Assembly (NCBI GenBank): GCA_028285265.1
Contig: JANQPX010000069.1
Span: 186,001-250,000 of the forward strand
From: Geminicoccaceae bacterium
Lineage (GTDB): Bacteria > Pseudomonadota > Alphaproteobacteria > Geminicoccales > Geminicoccaceae
Length of the DNA stretch: 64,000 nucleotides
Reading direction: 5' to 3'
The notes under the pieces are model-generated. The model was not told the origin of the DNA, did not search any database, and saw only the letters and a program-made list of their open reading frames with translations. Both the position numbers and the translations under genes were made by a program. Shown here piece by piece: positions 18,037 to 27,329 of this stretch. Numbering within the stretch: the first letter of the stretch is position 1; each line of letters begins with the position of its first letter.

Positions 18037-18930
18037 TCAACTTTTCTGGCTTTGGCGATATCGTCGCGGGGTCGTCGCGTACTGCCGCTGAAAATGAGTG
18101 GTCATATGACTTTGCGATGCAAATCCACAATCGCGTGCGATAAAGGCTATCGGAAGAGTCGTCTTAGCCAGCAGGTTCTTTGCTCGCGTCATCCGTCTAT
18201 CGAGGACGAATGCGTGGGGGGTTCTGCCAAAGGCACTCCTAAATGCTCGGGCGAAGTGATACGTCGATAGGCAGGCAATCGCAGCAAGTTCTGGCAGTGC
18301 TAAATCCTTAGCCAGATTCGACTCAACATAGTCAATGACCCGAGTGAGACGGGGATCACTTGCCCCGGTGAGATTTGTGGATGAGGGCCCACCGACTTTT
18401 CGCAGCAATGAAGCTACAATTGACTGAACAGCGCCATCAAAAAACAGTTGAGAGACATGATCGCCGCTTGCTGATTCAGTCCAAAGACGCGTCACGAGAT
18501 CGGAGACAAGTTGATCACGGAAACGTTCGAGATATAGGGGCTCGAGCATGGTCTCCACAATTGCGGGATGATGCGGAACCCATTTATCAAGCTGATCGAG
18601 TGGCATGGACAGAATGAGGAGCTTTCGGGGGCTATCGGCACGGAAAGCAACCTCTGCCCTTGGTGGGTTAACGACGATGTCCCCTGACATCGCTTGGTAA
18701 CCTCTCCAGCCGGAACCCGAGTTGTGGCGGATATGGCAGTCCGCTTTTAAGAAGCAAACGATAAAGATATCCTCGGTCGCCGGGACAATATTTTCATCAG
18801 CTTGGTGATGAAGGCGTATCAGCGTTGCTGATTTGCCTTCAATCGCGCGCATTTCCTGTTTGCGGACACGGAACGGACGCTGCCGCACATAGTCGGTGAA
18901 GCTGTGAAAAGAACGTTCGCTGGGCCTCAT
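18037..18930 (-). CDS. AraC-family transcription regulator
   Basis: A 297-residue regulator. Residues 1-190 resemble the AraC-binding-like cupin domain (FTDYVRQRPF…, GDIVVNPPRAEVAF). The C-terminal double helix-turn-helix reads VIDYVESNLAKDLALPELAA, CLSTYHFARAFRSAFGRTPH, RRMTRAKNLLAKT and IAFIARDCGFASQSHMTTHF followed by the final TTPRRYRQ. It diverges from the lipid-related cluster starting at 19268 and may control it; this is only position-based. Its own translation start has a methionine in a reasonable position for the family. Confidence 0.85.
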   Translation of the reverse strand: MRPSERSFHSFTDYVRQRPFRVRKQEMRAIEGKSATLIRLHHQADENIVPATEDIFIVCFLKADCHIRHNSGSGWRGYQAMSGDIVVNPPRAEVAFRADSPRKLLILSMPLDQLDKWVPHHPAIVETMLEPLYLERFRDQLVSDLVTRLWTESASGDHVSQLFFDGAVQSIVASLLRKVGGPSSTNLTGASDPRLTRVIDYVESNLAKDLALPELAAIACLSTYHFARAFRSAFGRTPHAFVLDRRMTRAKNLLAKTTLPIAFIARDCGFASQSHMTTHFQRQYATTPRRYRQSQKS

Positions 18931-19267
18931 TGATGGACTCCCGGCAGCGTTTCAAGGCGGCATCGACTTCGTTTGCACCGAACGGTGTTGGTTGGCTCAG
19001 AATGCCAGCAGTAGAATGAGACTTATAGTCTTAGAACTGAACAAGATCATGAAAAAACCGCGCAAATTTTCGAAAGACTGTTCACAATCTATCGCATAAT
19101 CTTCACCGATGGGCTTGCCATATTCGGAGAATTCGCGCGGAAATGGAAACTTGGGGTGATCATGTTCTTTTTACACTGTTTACAATCGACGGATGTGCTG
19201 CGTGCCTTTTACTAGTGACGAACATCTTGCTCACGTCTTGAATGGACAAGAGCTTGACGGGAGCGAC
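18931..19267. other. Divergent promoter region AraC / lipid cluster
   Basis: About 340 bases between divergent genes, AT-rich around 19040-19180. It likely holds both promoters and the AraC site. I did not find a clean inverted or direct repeat that I could call an operator. Confidence 0.35.
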
Positions 19268-19849
19268 ATGCGATCGCTGAGACTCTGCCGAAGGGCGATT
19301 GATGTTGTCTCTTTGTCGACGGCGCAACTGGTTCCCAAGCGTCGTCGATCAAGCGCTCGCTTAGGCTTTTTGCGGTGGCATTGTTGTTGGTTGTCTTGTC
19401 TGTTAGCGCTGGGCCTATTCACTTCAAACGAGGCTTATGCCGACGACCGGCATGCGGGCTATTACTACCCGGAACCCGTGAGTTCAGAAGTCTACAGGTC
19501 TGAAGTGCCTGGTATTCCCGGTGCCAATCGTGAACGCAGGATTGGGTTCATCGTTACGATCATAAATGCCATGTTTGAGAAGCCCTATCCGCCGCGCATC
19601 GCCATTTTTGCCAAAGGTGCTGACGCTGAAAAACTCCTGATTGTCGCTCTTGAGAATGGAGTCCTAGACACAATCTACCGGGCGCGCGCCCATCTCGCGA
19701 TGCTGACGTCATTGGCGCGTGGCACACCGATCTTCAAGCGGGTTGGTGCCGCCGATCTGAATTTTTTCGACCTCCTGAAGATGCTCGGATTTCGCCAAGT
19801 CACGATTAGCGATGGCGTTGCTTTTTCTCACCAAATCAAGGTTGAATAG
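19268..19849 (+). CDS. Exported protein of unknown function (first gene of lipid cluster)
   Basis: About 193 residues from ATG 19268, chosen for the GGGAG five bases upstream; an ATG at 19193 would add 25 residues. A signal anchor around residues 35-58 (FLRWHCCWLSCLLALGLFTS) is followed by ADDRHAGYYYPEPVSSEVYRS, then a compact alpha/beta sequence ending in FFDLLKMLGFRQVTISDG. I know near relatives that have been labelled molybdopterin-guanine dinucleotide biosynthesis protein A, which I think is a misnomer, since no MobA nucleotidyltransferase motif is present. The stop codon abuts the ATG of the SYLF lipoprotein gene, so the two are translationally coupled. Function unknown. Confidence 0.6.
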   Translation: MRSLRLCRRAIDVVSLSTAQLVPKRRRSSARLGFLRWHCCWLSCLLALGLFTSNEAYADDRHAGYYYPEPVSSEVYRSEVPGIPGANRERRIGFIVTIINAMFEKPYPPRIAIFAKGADAEKLLIVALENGVLDTIYRARAHLAMLTSLARGTPIFKRVGAADLNFFDLLKMLGFRQVTISDGVAFSHQIKVE

Positions 19850-20527
19850 ATGCGAGTGGTCTCGGTCCTTGTGATTTGCGCAAGCGTTCTTATCGGCTGC
19901 AACACCGTCAATACGCGCTCGGATCCGACTCTTGAGGCCCAAACAATTGTGGATGAGGCCCATATCGTCGTCGAACGATTTATGAAGAGCGACAAAGCCG
20001 ATTCGATCAAGGCCTTGATCGAATCGGCCAAGGGGGTGATCGTCTATCCTAACATCGTTAAGGCTGCATTTTTCGTCGGTGGTGAAGGCGGTACGGGAGT
20101 TCTCCTTGGTCGTCTCCATAATGGCGTATGGTCGAGCCCAGCATTCTATTCCTTCGGTGCAGCGAGTTATGGCCTGCAGTTTGGCGCTGAGCAATCGAAT
20201 GTACTGCTGGTTGTTACCAACGATGCGACGCTTGATCGTCTAACTGAAGGTGGTGTGGAGCTTGGCGCGACCGCGAGTGTCGCTGCAGGGACTGAAGGGT
20301 TCAAGGGGCAGGTCTCGAGCGATCAGCTCCAGGACATCTACTACTTTGTCGAGGTGGAACGTGGACTGTTTGCGGGCGTCAATCTTAAAGGGGCCACGGC
20401 AGTGCCGCGTGATGGCCTCAATGCAGCATATTACGGGAAGAGCGTTACGCCCCGTGAGATCGTCATCGATGGTAGCGAACACAATCCAGCAGCAGCCGGC
20501 TTAAAGGCAGCGCTTTCGGATTCCTAG
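19850..20527 (+). CDS. SYLF-domain (Ysc84-type) lipoprotein
   Basis: A 225-residue lipoprotein. The signal peptide ends in the lipobox LIGC at about residues 14-17. The SYLF/Ysc84 domain, known in other proteins to bind phosphoinositides or other lipids, covers most of the rest: SAKGVIVYPNIVKAAFFVGGEGGTGVLL, GVWSSPAFYSFGAASYGLQFG, and LGATASVAAGTEGF, ending GVNLKGATAVPRDGLNAAYYG. The ATG follows the previous stop directly. It lies 79 bases before the dioxygenase gene. A lipid-binding envelope protein beside a phospholipase and a fatty-acid oxygenase makes a lipid-handling role likely. Confidence 0.85.
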   Translation: MRVVSVLVICASVLIGCNTVNTRSDPTLEAQTIVDEAHIVVERFMKSDKADSIKALIESAKGVIVYPNIVKAAFFVGGEGGTGVLLGRLHNGVWSSPAFYSFGAASYGLQFGAEQSNVLLVVTNDATLDRLTEGGVELGATASVAAGTEGFKGQVSSDQLQDIYYFVEVERGLFAGVNLKGATAVPRDGLNAAYYGKSVTPREIVIDGSEHNPAAAGLKAALSDS

Positions 20528-20606
20528 GGCAGTCGAGACCAACCGAGCAATCGGAAGTCTTGACGCTGCCGACTATTCGTCGAACTCAGGAAAAGATTGA
20601 GAATTC

Positions 20607-22406
20607 ATGTCAGCTATCCCGTTGAGCGAACGCCTGCTCGGCTGGGTATTCGCCAGAATCAACCGGCGACGCCCATGGTACACCATGCCGACCGCGAAAC
20701 TGCAGATCGCCAATCTGGTCGGCTTACGTGGTCAAATGCGCGAGAAGAATCTTTACGACACCTATCGTCGTCGAGTCACCGACTCAACACCAATTCCTGA
20801 AGAGTTTCAGGAAGTCAGGACGTCCGACGGCAGCTACAACGACCCAAGAGATCCCTCCGTCGGCCAGGCCGGCACGCGCTTCGGAAGAAATGTGCCGCTA
20901 AGCCAGGCACGGCCTGCCAGTGATCAAGACATGCTCGCGCCGGATCCTCGCGAAATCAGCAACCGGCTGTTAGCAAGGCAGACCTTCTTACCCGCATCCT
21001 CTATCAACGTGTTAGCAGCGGCATGGCTGCAATTCATGGTCCATGACTGGTTTGGTCACGGCAAGAATCTGAAGCATAACCCAATAAAGGTCGAAATCGA
21101 CCCTGACGACGGATGGCATGAGCGCCCGATGCGCGTTCCGCGCACACAGTTCGCGCCCCACGAGGATGAGCCAACCAGAGCATCACGTGATGCCTATCGA
21201 AACGTGATGACACACTGGTGGGATGGATCGCAGATTTATGGCAGTTCGCAGGCTGAACAGGACGCGATGCGCCAGTTCGAGGATGGCCTGGTCAGGATTA
21301 AGGACGATGGTCACCTCGAGCTGGATGCCGACGGGATCGAACTCAGTGGCCTCAATGACAACTGGTGGCTTGGGCTTTCTCTGCTGCACACGCTTTTTCA
21401 TCGCGAACATAACGCGATCTGTCGTGAGCTCAAAAGTGCATATCCCGATCGTGACGACGAATGGTTGTTTCAGAAGGCCCGCCTCATCAATGCTGCACTT
21501 CTGGCCAAGATTCATACGATTGAATGGACGCCCGCTCTTCTCGATACACCCGCACTCTGGGGCGCCATGCGTGGCAATTGGTGGGGAATTCTCGGTGAAG
21601 GTATTCACCGGCGCTATGGGCGAGTCAGCAAGAACGAGGTCCTCAGTGGAATCATGGGATCGGATCTGAATCACCACGCAGTTCCTTTTGCCATGACGGA
21701 GGAGTTCGTTGCGGTCTATCGCATGCATCCATTGATACCCGATCGCTTTTCCATGCGGCGACGGGCCGATGATGCGACCATTACCGAACTTAGCCTGAAA
21801 GACATCGCCGCGCGCAACACCCATGGCGTTTACCATCAGGCGTCGTTCGAGGATTCCCTCTATTCCCTTGGAACCGAACCACCCGGGGCCATCTGCCTCG
21901 GCAACTATCCGAATGAGCTGCGCCGCTTTACCCGCCAAGATGACGGCGATACCGTAGATATCGCTAGCATCGATGTCATCCGCGATCGCGAGCGAGGCGT
22001 GCCGCGCTACAACCAGTTTCGCCGATTGCTTGGCATGCCACCGTTGACCTCGATCGAGACGCTGACATCAGATCGTCATTGGCGGCGGGAGTTGAATGAA
22101 ATCTATGACGGCGATATCGAGAAGGTCGACCCTATGATCGGTATGTATGCCGAAGCACCGCCACCAGGCTTTGCGTTCAGCGACACTGCGTTCCGCATTT
22201 TTATTCTGATGGCGTCGCGACGTCTTAAGTCCGATCGCTTCTTCACAAGCGACTATCGCCCCGGAGTCTATACGCCGGAGGGCATGGCATGGGTTACGAA
22301 TAACGATTTCAAGGACGTCATCATTCGGCATTGTCCATCGCTTGCGTCGGCTATCGAAGGGATACGCAACCCCTTCTTTCCATGGCGTAAGGGAAGATCA
22401 GCATGA
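20607..22406 (+). CDS. Fatty-acid alpha-dioxygenase-like haem protein (animal peroxidase/COX superfamily)
   Basis: A 599-residue haem-dependent oxygenase of the cyclooxygenase/alpha-dioxygenase superfamily. FMVHDWFGHG supplies the distal His (His146). EEFVAVYRMHPLIPD supplies both the radical-forming Tyr371 and the proximal His374, with the Tyr-x-x-His spacing known for plant alpha-dioxygenases; cyclooxygenase-only features (EGF domain, signal) are missing. Such enzymes add O2 at C2 of free fatty acids to make 2-hydroperoxides, which break down to shortened aldehydes. The protein is cytoplasmic or peripheral: no signal or clear TM. It lies 7 bases before a patatin phospholipase gene that could supply its substrate. 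Family call is strong, exact product inferred. Confidence 0.82.
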   Translation: MSAIPLSERLLGWVFARINRRRPWYTMPTAKLQIANLVGLRGQMREKNLYDTYRRRVTDSTPIPEEFQEVRTSDGSYNDPRDPSVGQAGTRFGRNVPLSQARPASDQDMLAPDPREISNRLLARQTFLPASSINVLAAAWLQFMVHDWFGHGKNLKHNPIKVEIDPDDGWHERPMRVPRTQFAPHEDEPTRASRDAYRNVMTHWWDGSQIYGSSQAEQDAMRQFEDGLVRIKDDGHLELDADGIELSGLNDNWWLGLSLLHTLFHREHNAICRELKSAYPDRDDEWLFQKARLINAALLAKIHTIEWTPALLDTPALWGAMRGNWWGILGEGIHRRYGRVSKNEVLSGIMGSDLNHHAVPFAMTEEFVAVYRMHPLIPDRFSMRRRADDATITELSLKDIAARNTHGVYHQASFEDSLYSLGTEPPGAICLGNYPNELRRFTRQDDGDTVDIASIDVIRDRERGVPRYNQFRRLLGMPPLTSIETLTSDRHWRRELNEIYDGDIEKVDPMIGMYAEAPPPGFAFSDTAFRIFILMASRRLKSDRFFTSDYRPGVYTPEGMAWVTNNDFKDVIIRHCPSLASAIEGIRNPFFPWRKGRSA

Positions 22407-22413
22407 TGTTACT

Positions 22414-24213
22414 ATGAACCAAGTCACGCCAAGACAGGAACTTGGCGACCCAACATCTCAGCGACAATCTAGTCGCACATTGCGGGCTATCGACTTCTTC
22501 AACGAGATCGACGATGCAACATTGATCTTGTTGGAACGGCATTTGACTCGTCTTGCGATCCGCGCAGGTGGGCAGCTGTTCGCTGAGGGTGATGAAAGTG
22601 ATGCCCTCTATATCGTAATCGCAGGTCGCCTTGAAATTCGTGTAGCCGATGCCGGCGCCGATGATGGCATGCGTCCGGTTGCGCAGATCGGTGCGGGCGA
22701 AGTTGTTGGAGAATTGGGGGTCCTTACCGGCGAGCGTCGGAGTGCCGGAGTTTGGGCGGTGCGAGATACCGAGTTGATTATGCTCGGGCGAATGGCGTTC
22801 GAGACGCTGATGACAGAAAGCCCAAAGTCGATCATATCGCTTACACGTTTGATCGCACGGCGTTTGGTCAATGAGACGAAAAGCCGAAAAGCACAACCCG
22901 CGATAAGCACTGTGTGCTTGGTTCCTCTGTCTCCTGCGGTGAACCTCGACATATTGCGTGACGTGATCGCCTCGGGGTTGGACGAGATCGGGACGCTTAA
23001 GGTCGTAGAGTCCGATTGCGCCGATCACACGTCAGATTGGTTCCATCGTGAGGAGGAACATCATGACAGTCTGCTCTATGTGGCTGAAGCTGGTTGTTCC
23101 GGATGGACGCAGCTTTGCATTCGTCAGTCCGACCTCATCCTGTTAGTCGTCGAACCAGGCGATCCAAGGCCAGACAACAAGGTGATCGACTATCTGAACG
23201 CGTTCGCGGGCGGCCGTATTTGTCATCTCGTTACGCTGCAAAAAGCCGATCGAGACCTCCCTGATCCTGCACCCGGTTGGACCCATCAGATCTCGGTGCG
23301 CACCCGGTGGAACATTGCACTCAGCACTGAGGAGGGCCGGGGGCGCCTCGCTCGTATTGCCAGTGGACGTACGGTCGCTTTGGTTCTTTCTGGTGGGGGT
23401 GCACGCGGCTTCGCTCATCTTGGGGTGGTGAAAGCAATTCAGGAGCAAGGAATCCCGATCGATCAGATCGGGGGGACAAGCATGGGAGCGTTGCTGGCAG
23501 GCGGTATTGCCATGGGGTGGAGTGTGGAAGTCTTTCGAAAACGCCTTTACGCCACGTTTATCGACGTTAACCCTGTCGGCGATTATACGATTCCGCTGCA
23601 CTCCTTTGCCCGAGGGCGCCGACTTTCCAGGTTATTGCGCGAGCACTTCAGGGATGCTGAAGCCCGCTCGCTTTGGTTGCCGTTCTTCTGCACAGCAAGC
23701 AACCTCACGCGAGGTGACGCTGTTCGCCTCGATAAAGGTCCAGTTTGGCGTATGATCCGCGCGAGCCTCTCGATCCCGGGCCTGGTGCCGCCGGTATTGA
23801 ATGGTCGTGACGTTATGGTTGATGGGGGGCTGATCAACAACTTGCCAGTCGATGAGATGGTCAAGGTCAATCTCGGCCCGGTGATTGGTGTGGATGTTGG
23901 GCGCGCTGAGGGCAGCTTCACGCTCGATCCCGAGGTCTGTGAAGCAGGAAGTGAGCGCCTATTACCGTCAATGAGCGCGCCGTCGATTGTTGGCGTCCTG
24001 ATGCGCTCTGCCACCGTCGCCGGTGAGACTAACAATCGTGGCGCTGAAGACGTTGCCGATCACGTCCTTTATCCCGATGTCTCAGGGGTCAGTATTTTGA
24101 ACTGGAAGGCGATCGATGAGATGATCGATCGTGGCTTTGAATGTGTGAACGTCACTGAGACGCGAGCCCAATTGACAGCTCTTTGTTCTTCCTACGACAT
24201 TTCCCCACGCTAG
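22414..24213 (+). CDS. NTE-type patatin phospholipase with cyclic-nucleotide-binding domain
   Basis: A 599-residue lysophospholipase/phospholipase of the neuropathy-target-esterase type. A cNMP-binding (Crp-like) domain spans about residues 25-145 (FNEIDDATLILLERHLTRL, LFAEGDESDALYIVIAGRLE, GEVVGELGVLTGERRSAGV). A middle region (about 165-315) is as in other bacterial NTE relatives. The patatin domain shows the glycine-rich LVLSGGGARGFAHLGVVKA, the nucleophile Ser356 in GGTSMGAL and the partner Asp470 in VMVDGGLINNLP. I start at ATG 22414, seven bases after the dioxygenase stop, because GGGAAG precedes it. It would free fatty acids from phospholipids, perhaps gated by a nucleotide. Confidence 0.88.
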   Translation: MNQVTPRQELGDPTSQRQSSRTLRAIDFFNEIDDATLILLERHLTRLAIRAGGQLFAEGDESDALYIVIAGRLEIRVADAGADDGMRPVAQIGAGEVVGELGVLTGERRSAGVWAVRDTELIMLGRMAFETLMTESPKSIISLTRLIARRLVNETKSRKAQPAISTVCLVPLSPAVNLDILRDVIASGLDEIGTLKVVESDCADHTSDWFHREEEHHDSLLYVAEAGCSGWTQLCIRQSDLILLVVEPGDPRPDNKVIDYLNAFAGGRICHLVTLQKADRDLPDPAPGWTHQISVRTRWNIALSTEEGRGRLARIASGRTVALVLSGGGARGFAHLGVVKAIQEQGIPIDQIGGTSMGALLAGGIAMGWSVEVFRKRLYATFIDVNPVGDYTIPLHSFARGRRLSRLLREHFRDAEARSLWLPFFCTASNLTRGDAVRLDKGPVWRMIRASLSIPGLVPPVLNGRDVMVDGGLINNLPVDEMVKVNLGPVIGVDVGRAEGSFTLDPEVCEAGSERLLPSMSAPSIVGVLMRSATVAGETNNRGAEDVADHVLYPDVSGVSILNWKAIDEMIDRGFECVNVTETRAQLTALCSSYDISPR

Positions 24214-24604
24214 CCTTTGATGTGTCGGTAGACGGGAAGATTGAAGGCGCGCCTGCTTGGCCGCCCGTCAGTTGAAAGACGGGTCGGCCCCAATTCAGCG
24301 CGAAAAGAGAGCGTTGTTCGCAGCTGGCAGTTTGTGGATTCCAGACCGCGCACCGCTGCCGATAGATGCCGCAGTATTGTTGAAGGTGGCTTGGGATTTC
24401 CAAGAGACCTAGGCGTCGTCAACGCCCTGTTCCGGGCCTGGACCTTGTCCGAGAGATGGCTTCCTTCTTAGGCCTCATTGTCCTTAAACATCTGAGCAAG
24501 TCCGTTGTCACAGGGATGGCCGAGCGATATCCTTACCCCTAAGGGCGAGCACACCAATCGCCGAAGTCCAATCGAACCGTTTACGCGCAGAGCCGAGTCA
24601 AACC
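24214..24604. other. Intergenic stretch, nothing recognised
   Basis: About 390 bases after the phospholipase gene. Frames on both strands are short and motif-free. No clear terminator hairpin with a U-tract was found. Confidence 0.4.
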
Positions 24605-25330
24605 ATGAAATTGCTCGTCTTCCAACACATCGAATGCGAACATCCTGGGTCAATGAGACAACTGCTATCCAGCGATGGCATTGATTGGGATGTCGTCGAG
24701 CTCGATGCTGGAGAGGACATTCCGCCGCTTGAGGACTATGACGCTTTATGGGTCATGGGCGGGCCAATGGATGTATGGGAGGTGGAAAAGCATCCCTGGT
24801 TGGTAGCTGAAAAGGCTGCAATACGAACTTGGGTCCGTGAGATGAAGAAGCCGTATTTGGGTCTTTGTTTAGGTCATCAACTGCTTGCCGACGCGCTTGG
24901 CGGCATCTGCGGGCCACAGAGACCACCCGAGATCGGCATTCTAGACATCGAATTGACGCAGGACGGGCAAATGGATTCACTTTTTGCTGGCCTGCCATTG
25001 CGACAGAAGTGCTTGCAGTGGCATTCCGTCCAGGTCGTAACGCCCCCAAATGACACAACCATTCTGGCCAAATCGATCGCTTGTCCCGTCCAAGCAATGC
25101 GTGTCGACCGCTGCGCTTGGTCAATGCAGTATCATGTTGAGGTGGAATCGGACACCGTCGCCAATTGGGCCGACATACCTGCCTATCACGATGCATTGAT
25201 CGACACGCTTGGTCCTGAGGGATTTGCCTTAATGGCCGAAGGAGCAAAAGAGCATCTGGGTGATTTCGAGGGATATGCTGGGACGATCTATAGAAATTTC
25301 ATGTCCGCCGTAACAAAGACCGACTGCTAA
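24605..25330 (+). CDS. Class I glutamine amidotransferase-like protein
   Basis: A 241-residue free-standing class I amidotransferase domain. The nucleophile elbow is YLGLCLGHQLLADALGG (Cys near residue 89) and the His-Glu pair is in WSMQYHVEVE. The opening KLLVFQHIECEHPG and the WVMGGPMDVWE segment match the group of stand-alone GMP-synthase-like amidotransferases. Such proteins hydrolyse glutamine or gamma-glutamyl amides; the real substrate is unknown. No partner synthase gene is adjacent. Confidence 0.85.
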   Translation: MKLLVFQHIECEHPGSMRQLLSSDGIDWDVVELDAGEDIPPLEDYDALWVMGGPMDVWEVEKHPWLVAEKAAIRTWVREMKKPYLGLCLGHQLLADALGGICGPQRPPEIGILDIELTQDGQMDSLFAGLPLRQKCLQWHSVQVVTPPNDTTILAKSIACPVQAMRVDRCAWSMQYHVEVESDTVANWADIPAYHDALIDTLGPEGFALMAEGAKEHLGDFEGYAGTIYRNFMSAVTKTDC

Positions 25331-25621
25331 ACAACAATACTAAAAGCAGCGCTCGAAAACGCTCTTGGCGCTAATCAGCTATGGTCCAACGATCGTGTTG
25401 TTGGCTCTGCGGAGTCACGCACGTCCGTCAAGGGCATGTGGCACTGGCCTCAAGCGACCAAAGACCTAAATCGTAGTCAGCCAGTCTCATATAGACGTCG
25501 TTTTTTATCAGTTTTGGCAGCACGTTTCATTGTTCACCTGCCCAACTATGGTTTAAGAATCCTGCAGATGAATCTGTTGTCGATAGCCATGGTCGCTCAT
25601 GTCCTGGGAGGAATACACGTT

Positions 25622-27241
25622 ATGCCTAAAGCACTCATCAAAGCGTCATTGATTGGGGCCGTGGGGCTATCGGCTCTATCGACCTCCGCACTTGCCGATT
25701 TCCGCCTGACGATCTTGCACGTGAATGATACCCATGCCCGTTTCGAACCGATCAACAAATATAATTCTACCTGCAGCGACGAAGATAATGCGGCTGGTGA
25801 GTGCTTTGGTGGTCTCGCGCGTCTCGAAACCGCGATCGAACAACGCCGGGAAGCACTGACCGCCGAAGGTCGCAATGTATTGACGTTGCATGCCGGAGAT
25901 CAGTTTCAGGGGTCGCTCTTTTACACAACCTATAAGGGGGAACTGAGTGCAGAGCTGATGAATCAGTTCGGATTCGATGCCATGGCAGTTGGTAATCATG
26001 AGTTCGATGATGGACCCGAAGCGCTCGCCGCATTCGTTGACCAAGTCGCCTTTCCCGTGCTTTTCGCTAACACCGACCTGCAAAATGAACCGTTGTTGGC
26101 GGGTAAGGTTCCAGCGTATGTGACAAAGGAGCTAAGCGGTGAGACGGTTGGTATTATCGGTGTGCTTGCCGAAGATACGAATGAAACGTCGAGCCCTGGA
26201 CCCAATGTGCCATTCATTCGTGCAGAAGATGTTCTACCTGGGTTGATCGAAACGCTAAGCGCGGACGGAATCGACAAGATAATTGTGTTGTCGCATGCGG
26301 GGCTCGGTCGCGACATGGAAATTGCTGCAGCCGTCGATGGGATTGATGCCATCATCGGCGGTCACAGCCACACGCTCTTGTCCAACACGATCGAAGATGC
26401 TGAGGGCCCCTATCCAACGATGGTGACGTCGCCCGATGGTACGGCTGTCCCAATCGTTCAGGCTTTTGCCTACACCAAATATTTGGGCGAGCTGGAATTG
26501 GTCTTCGATGAAAACGGCGAGGTCACGGAAGCGGTGGGTGACCTGATGACATTGGATGCAAGTGTTGACGAAGATGAGGCAATAGCGACCCGCATTGATG
26601 AAGCTGGCGCGCCGCTTGAGGAGATCAAGAAGGAGGTTGTCGGTGAGGCCGCTCAAGCGATTGATGGTGATCGGGCCAGCTGTCGTGCTGTCGAGTGCGC
26701 TATGGGCGTGTTGGTGACCGATGCGATGCTCGACAGGGTTGCTGATCAAGGTGTTACGATTGCCATTCAGAATGGTGGCGGACTCCGCGCGTCTATCGAT
26801 GCAGGCCCAATTACAATGGGTGAAGTTCTGACGGTGCTTCCGTTTCAGAACACATTAGCGACCTTCGAGCTCACGGGAGCAGGTATTGTCGCGGCTCTCG
26901 AGAACGGTGTTAGCCAGATAGAGGAGGGGGCCGGCAGGTTCCCGCAAGTGGCGGGCCTTCGTTACAGCTTCGATCCTAACGACCAACCCGGCCAACGAAT
27001 CCGCAGTGTTGAAGTCGAGCAGGACGATGGTAGCTTCGAGCCGATCGATGAGGCGGCAAACTTTCTGGTGGTGACTAACAATTATATGCGTGCTGGTGGT
27101 GACGGCTATGCGGTCTTTCGTGACGATGCGGTCAACGCTTACGACTTCGGCCCAAATCTCGAAGAGGTCGTCGCAGACTATCTCGGTGAGAATCAGCCTT
27201 ATGAACCTCGGCTCGAAGATCGTGTTTTAGTCGACGAGTGA
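25622..27241 (+). CDS. Periplasmic 5'-nucleotidase/UDP-sugar hydrolase-type metallophosphatase
   Basis: A 539-residue UshA-family enzyme that strips phosphate from nucleotides in the periplasm. A signal peptide (MPKALIKASLIGAVGLSALSTSALA) precedes the metallophosphatase domain: LTILHVNDTHARFEP, LHAGDQFQGSLF, AVGNHEFDDGPEAL, VLSHAGLGRDMEIA and IIGGHSHTLL bind two metals. The C-terminal 5'-nucleotidase domain has IAIQNGGGLRASIDAG and VLPFQNTLATFELTG plus NNYMRAGGDGYAVF for the base. GGGAGGAA fixes the ATG at 25622. It is likely a phosphate or nucleoside scavenger. The downstream lipoprotein gene is 88 bases away and may be separate. Confidence 0.9.
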   Translation: MPKALIKASLIGAVGLSALSTSALADFRLTILHVNDTHARFEPINKYNSTCSDEDNAAGECFGGLARLETAIEQRREALTAEGRNVLTLHAGDQFQGSLFYTTYKGELSAELMNQFGFDAMAVGNHEFDDGPEALAAFVDQVAFPVLFANTDLQNEPLLAGKVPAYVTKELSGETVGIIGVLAEDTNETSSPGPNVPFIRAEDVLPGLIETLSADGIDKIIVLSHAGLGRDMEIAAAVDGIDAIIGGHSHTLLSNTIEDAEGPYPTMVTSPDGTAVPIVQAFAYTKYLGELELVFDENGEVTEAVGDLMTLDASVDEDEAIATRIDEAGAPLEEIKKEVVGEAAQAIDGDRASCRAVECAMGVLVTDAMLDRVADQGVTIAIQNGGGLRASIDAGPITMGEVLTVLPFQNTLATFELTGAGIVAALENGVSQIEEGAGRFPQVAGLRYSFDPNDQPGQRIRSVEVEQDDGSFEPIDEAANFLVVTNNYMRAGGDGYAVFRDDAVNAYDFGPNLEEVVADYLGENQPYEPRLEDRVLVDE

Positions 27242-27329
27242 GGTTGAAGGTCGACTAGGAAAGAAACGTCGGGTCGAATGCCGCAATGAATTTGTCGAGA
27301 TTCTCGGCATAGTTAGAGATAGAGTTCTG

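Noticed and set aside
19268-19849. MobA-type molybdopterin-guanine dinucleotide protein
   Set aside because: Relatives have carried that label, but no nucleotidyltransferase motif is present and the protein has an export signal.
22342-22413. Longer N-terminus of the patatin phospholipase
   Set aside because: It would overlap the dioxygenase gene; ATG 22414 has a ribosome site and the right distance.
25436-25621. Longer 5'-nucleotidase start
   Set aside because: The extra 62 residues hide the signal peptide; GGGAGGAA fixes ATG 25622.
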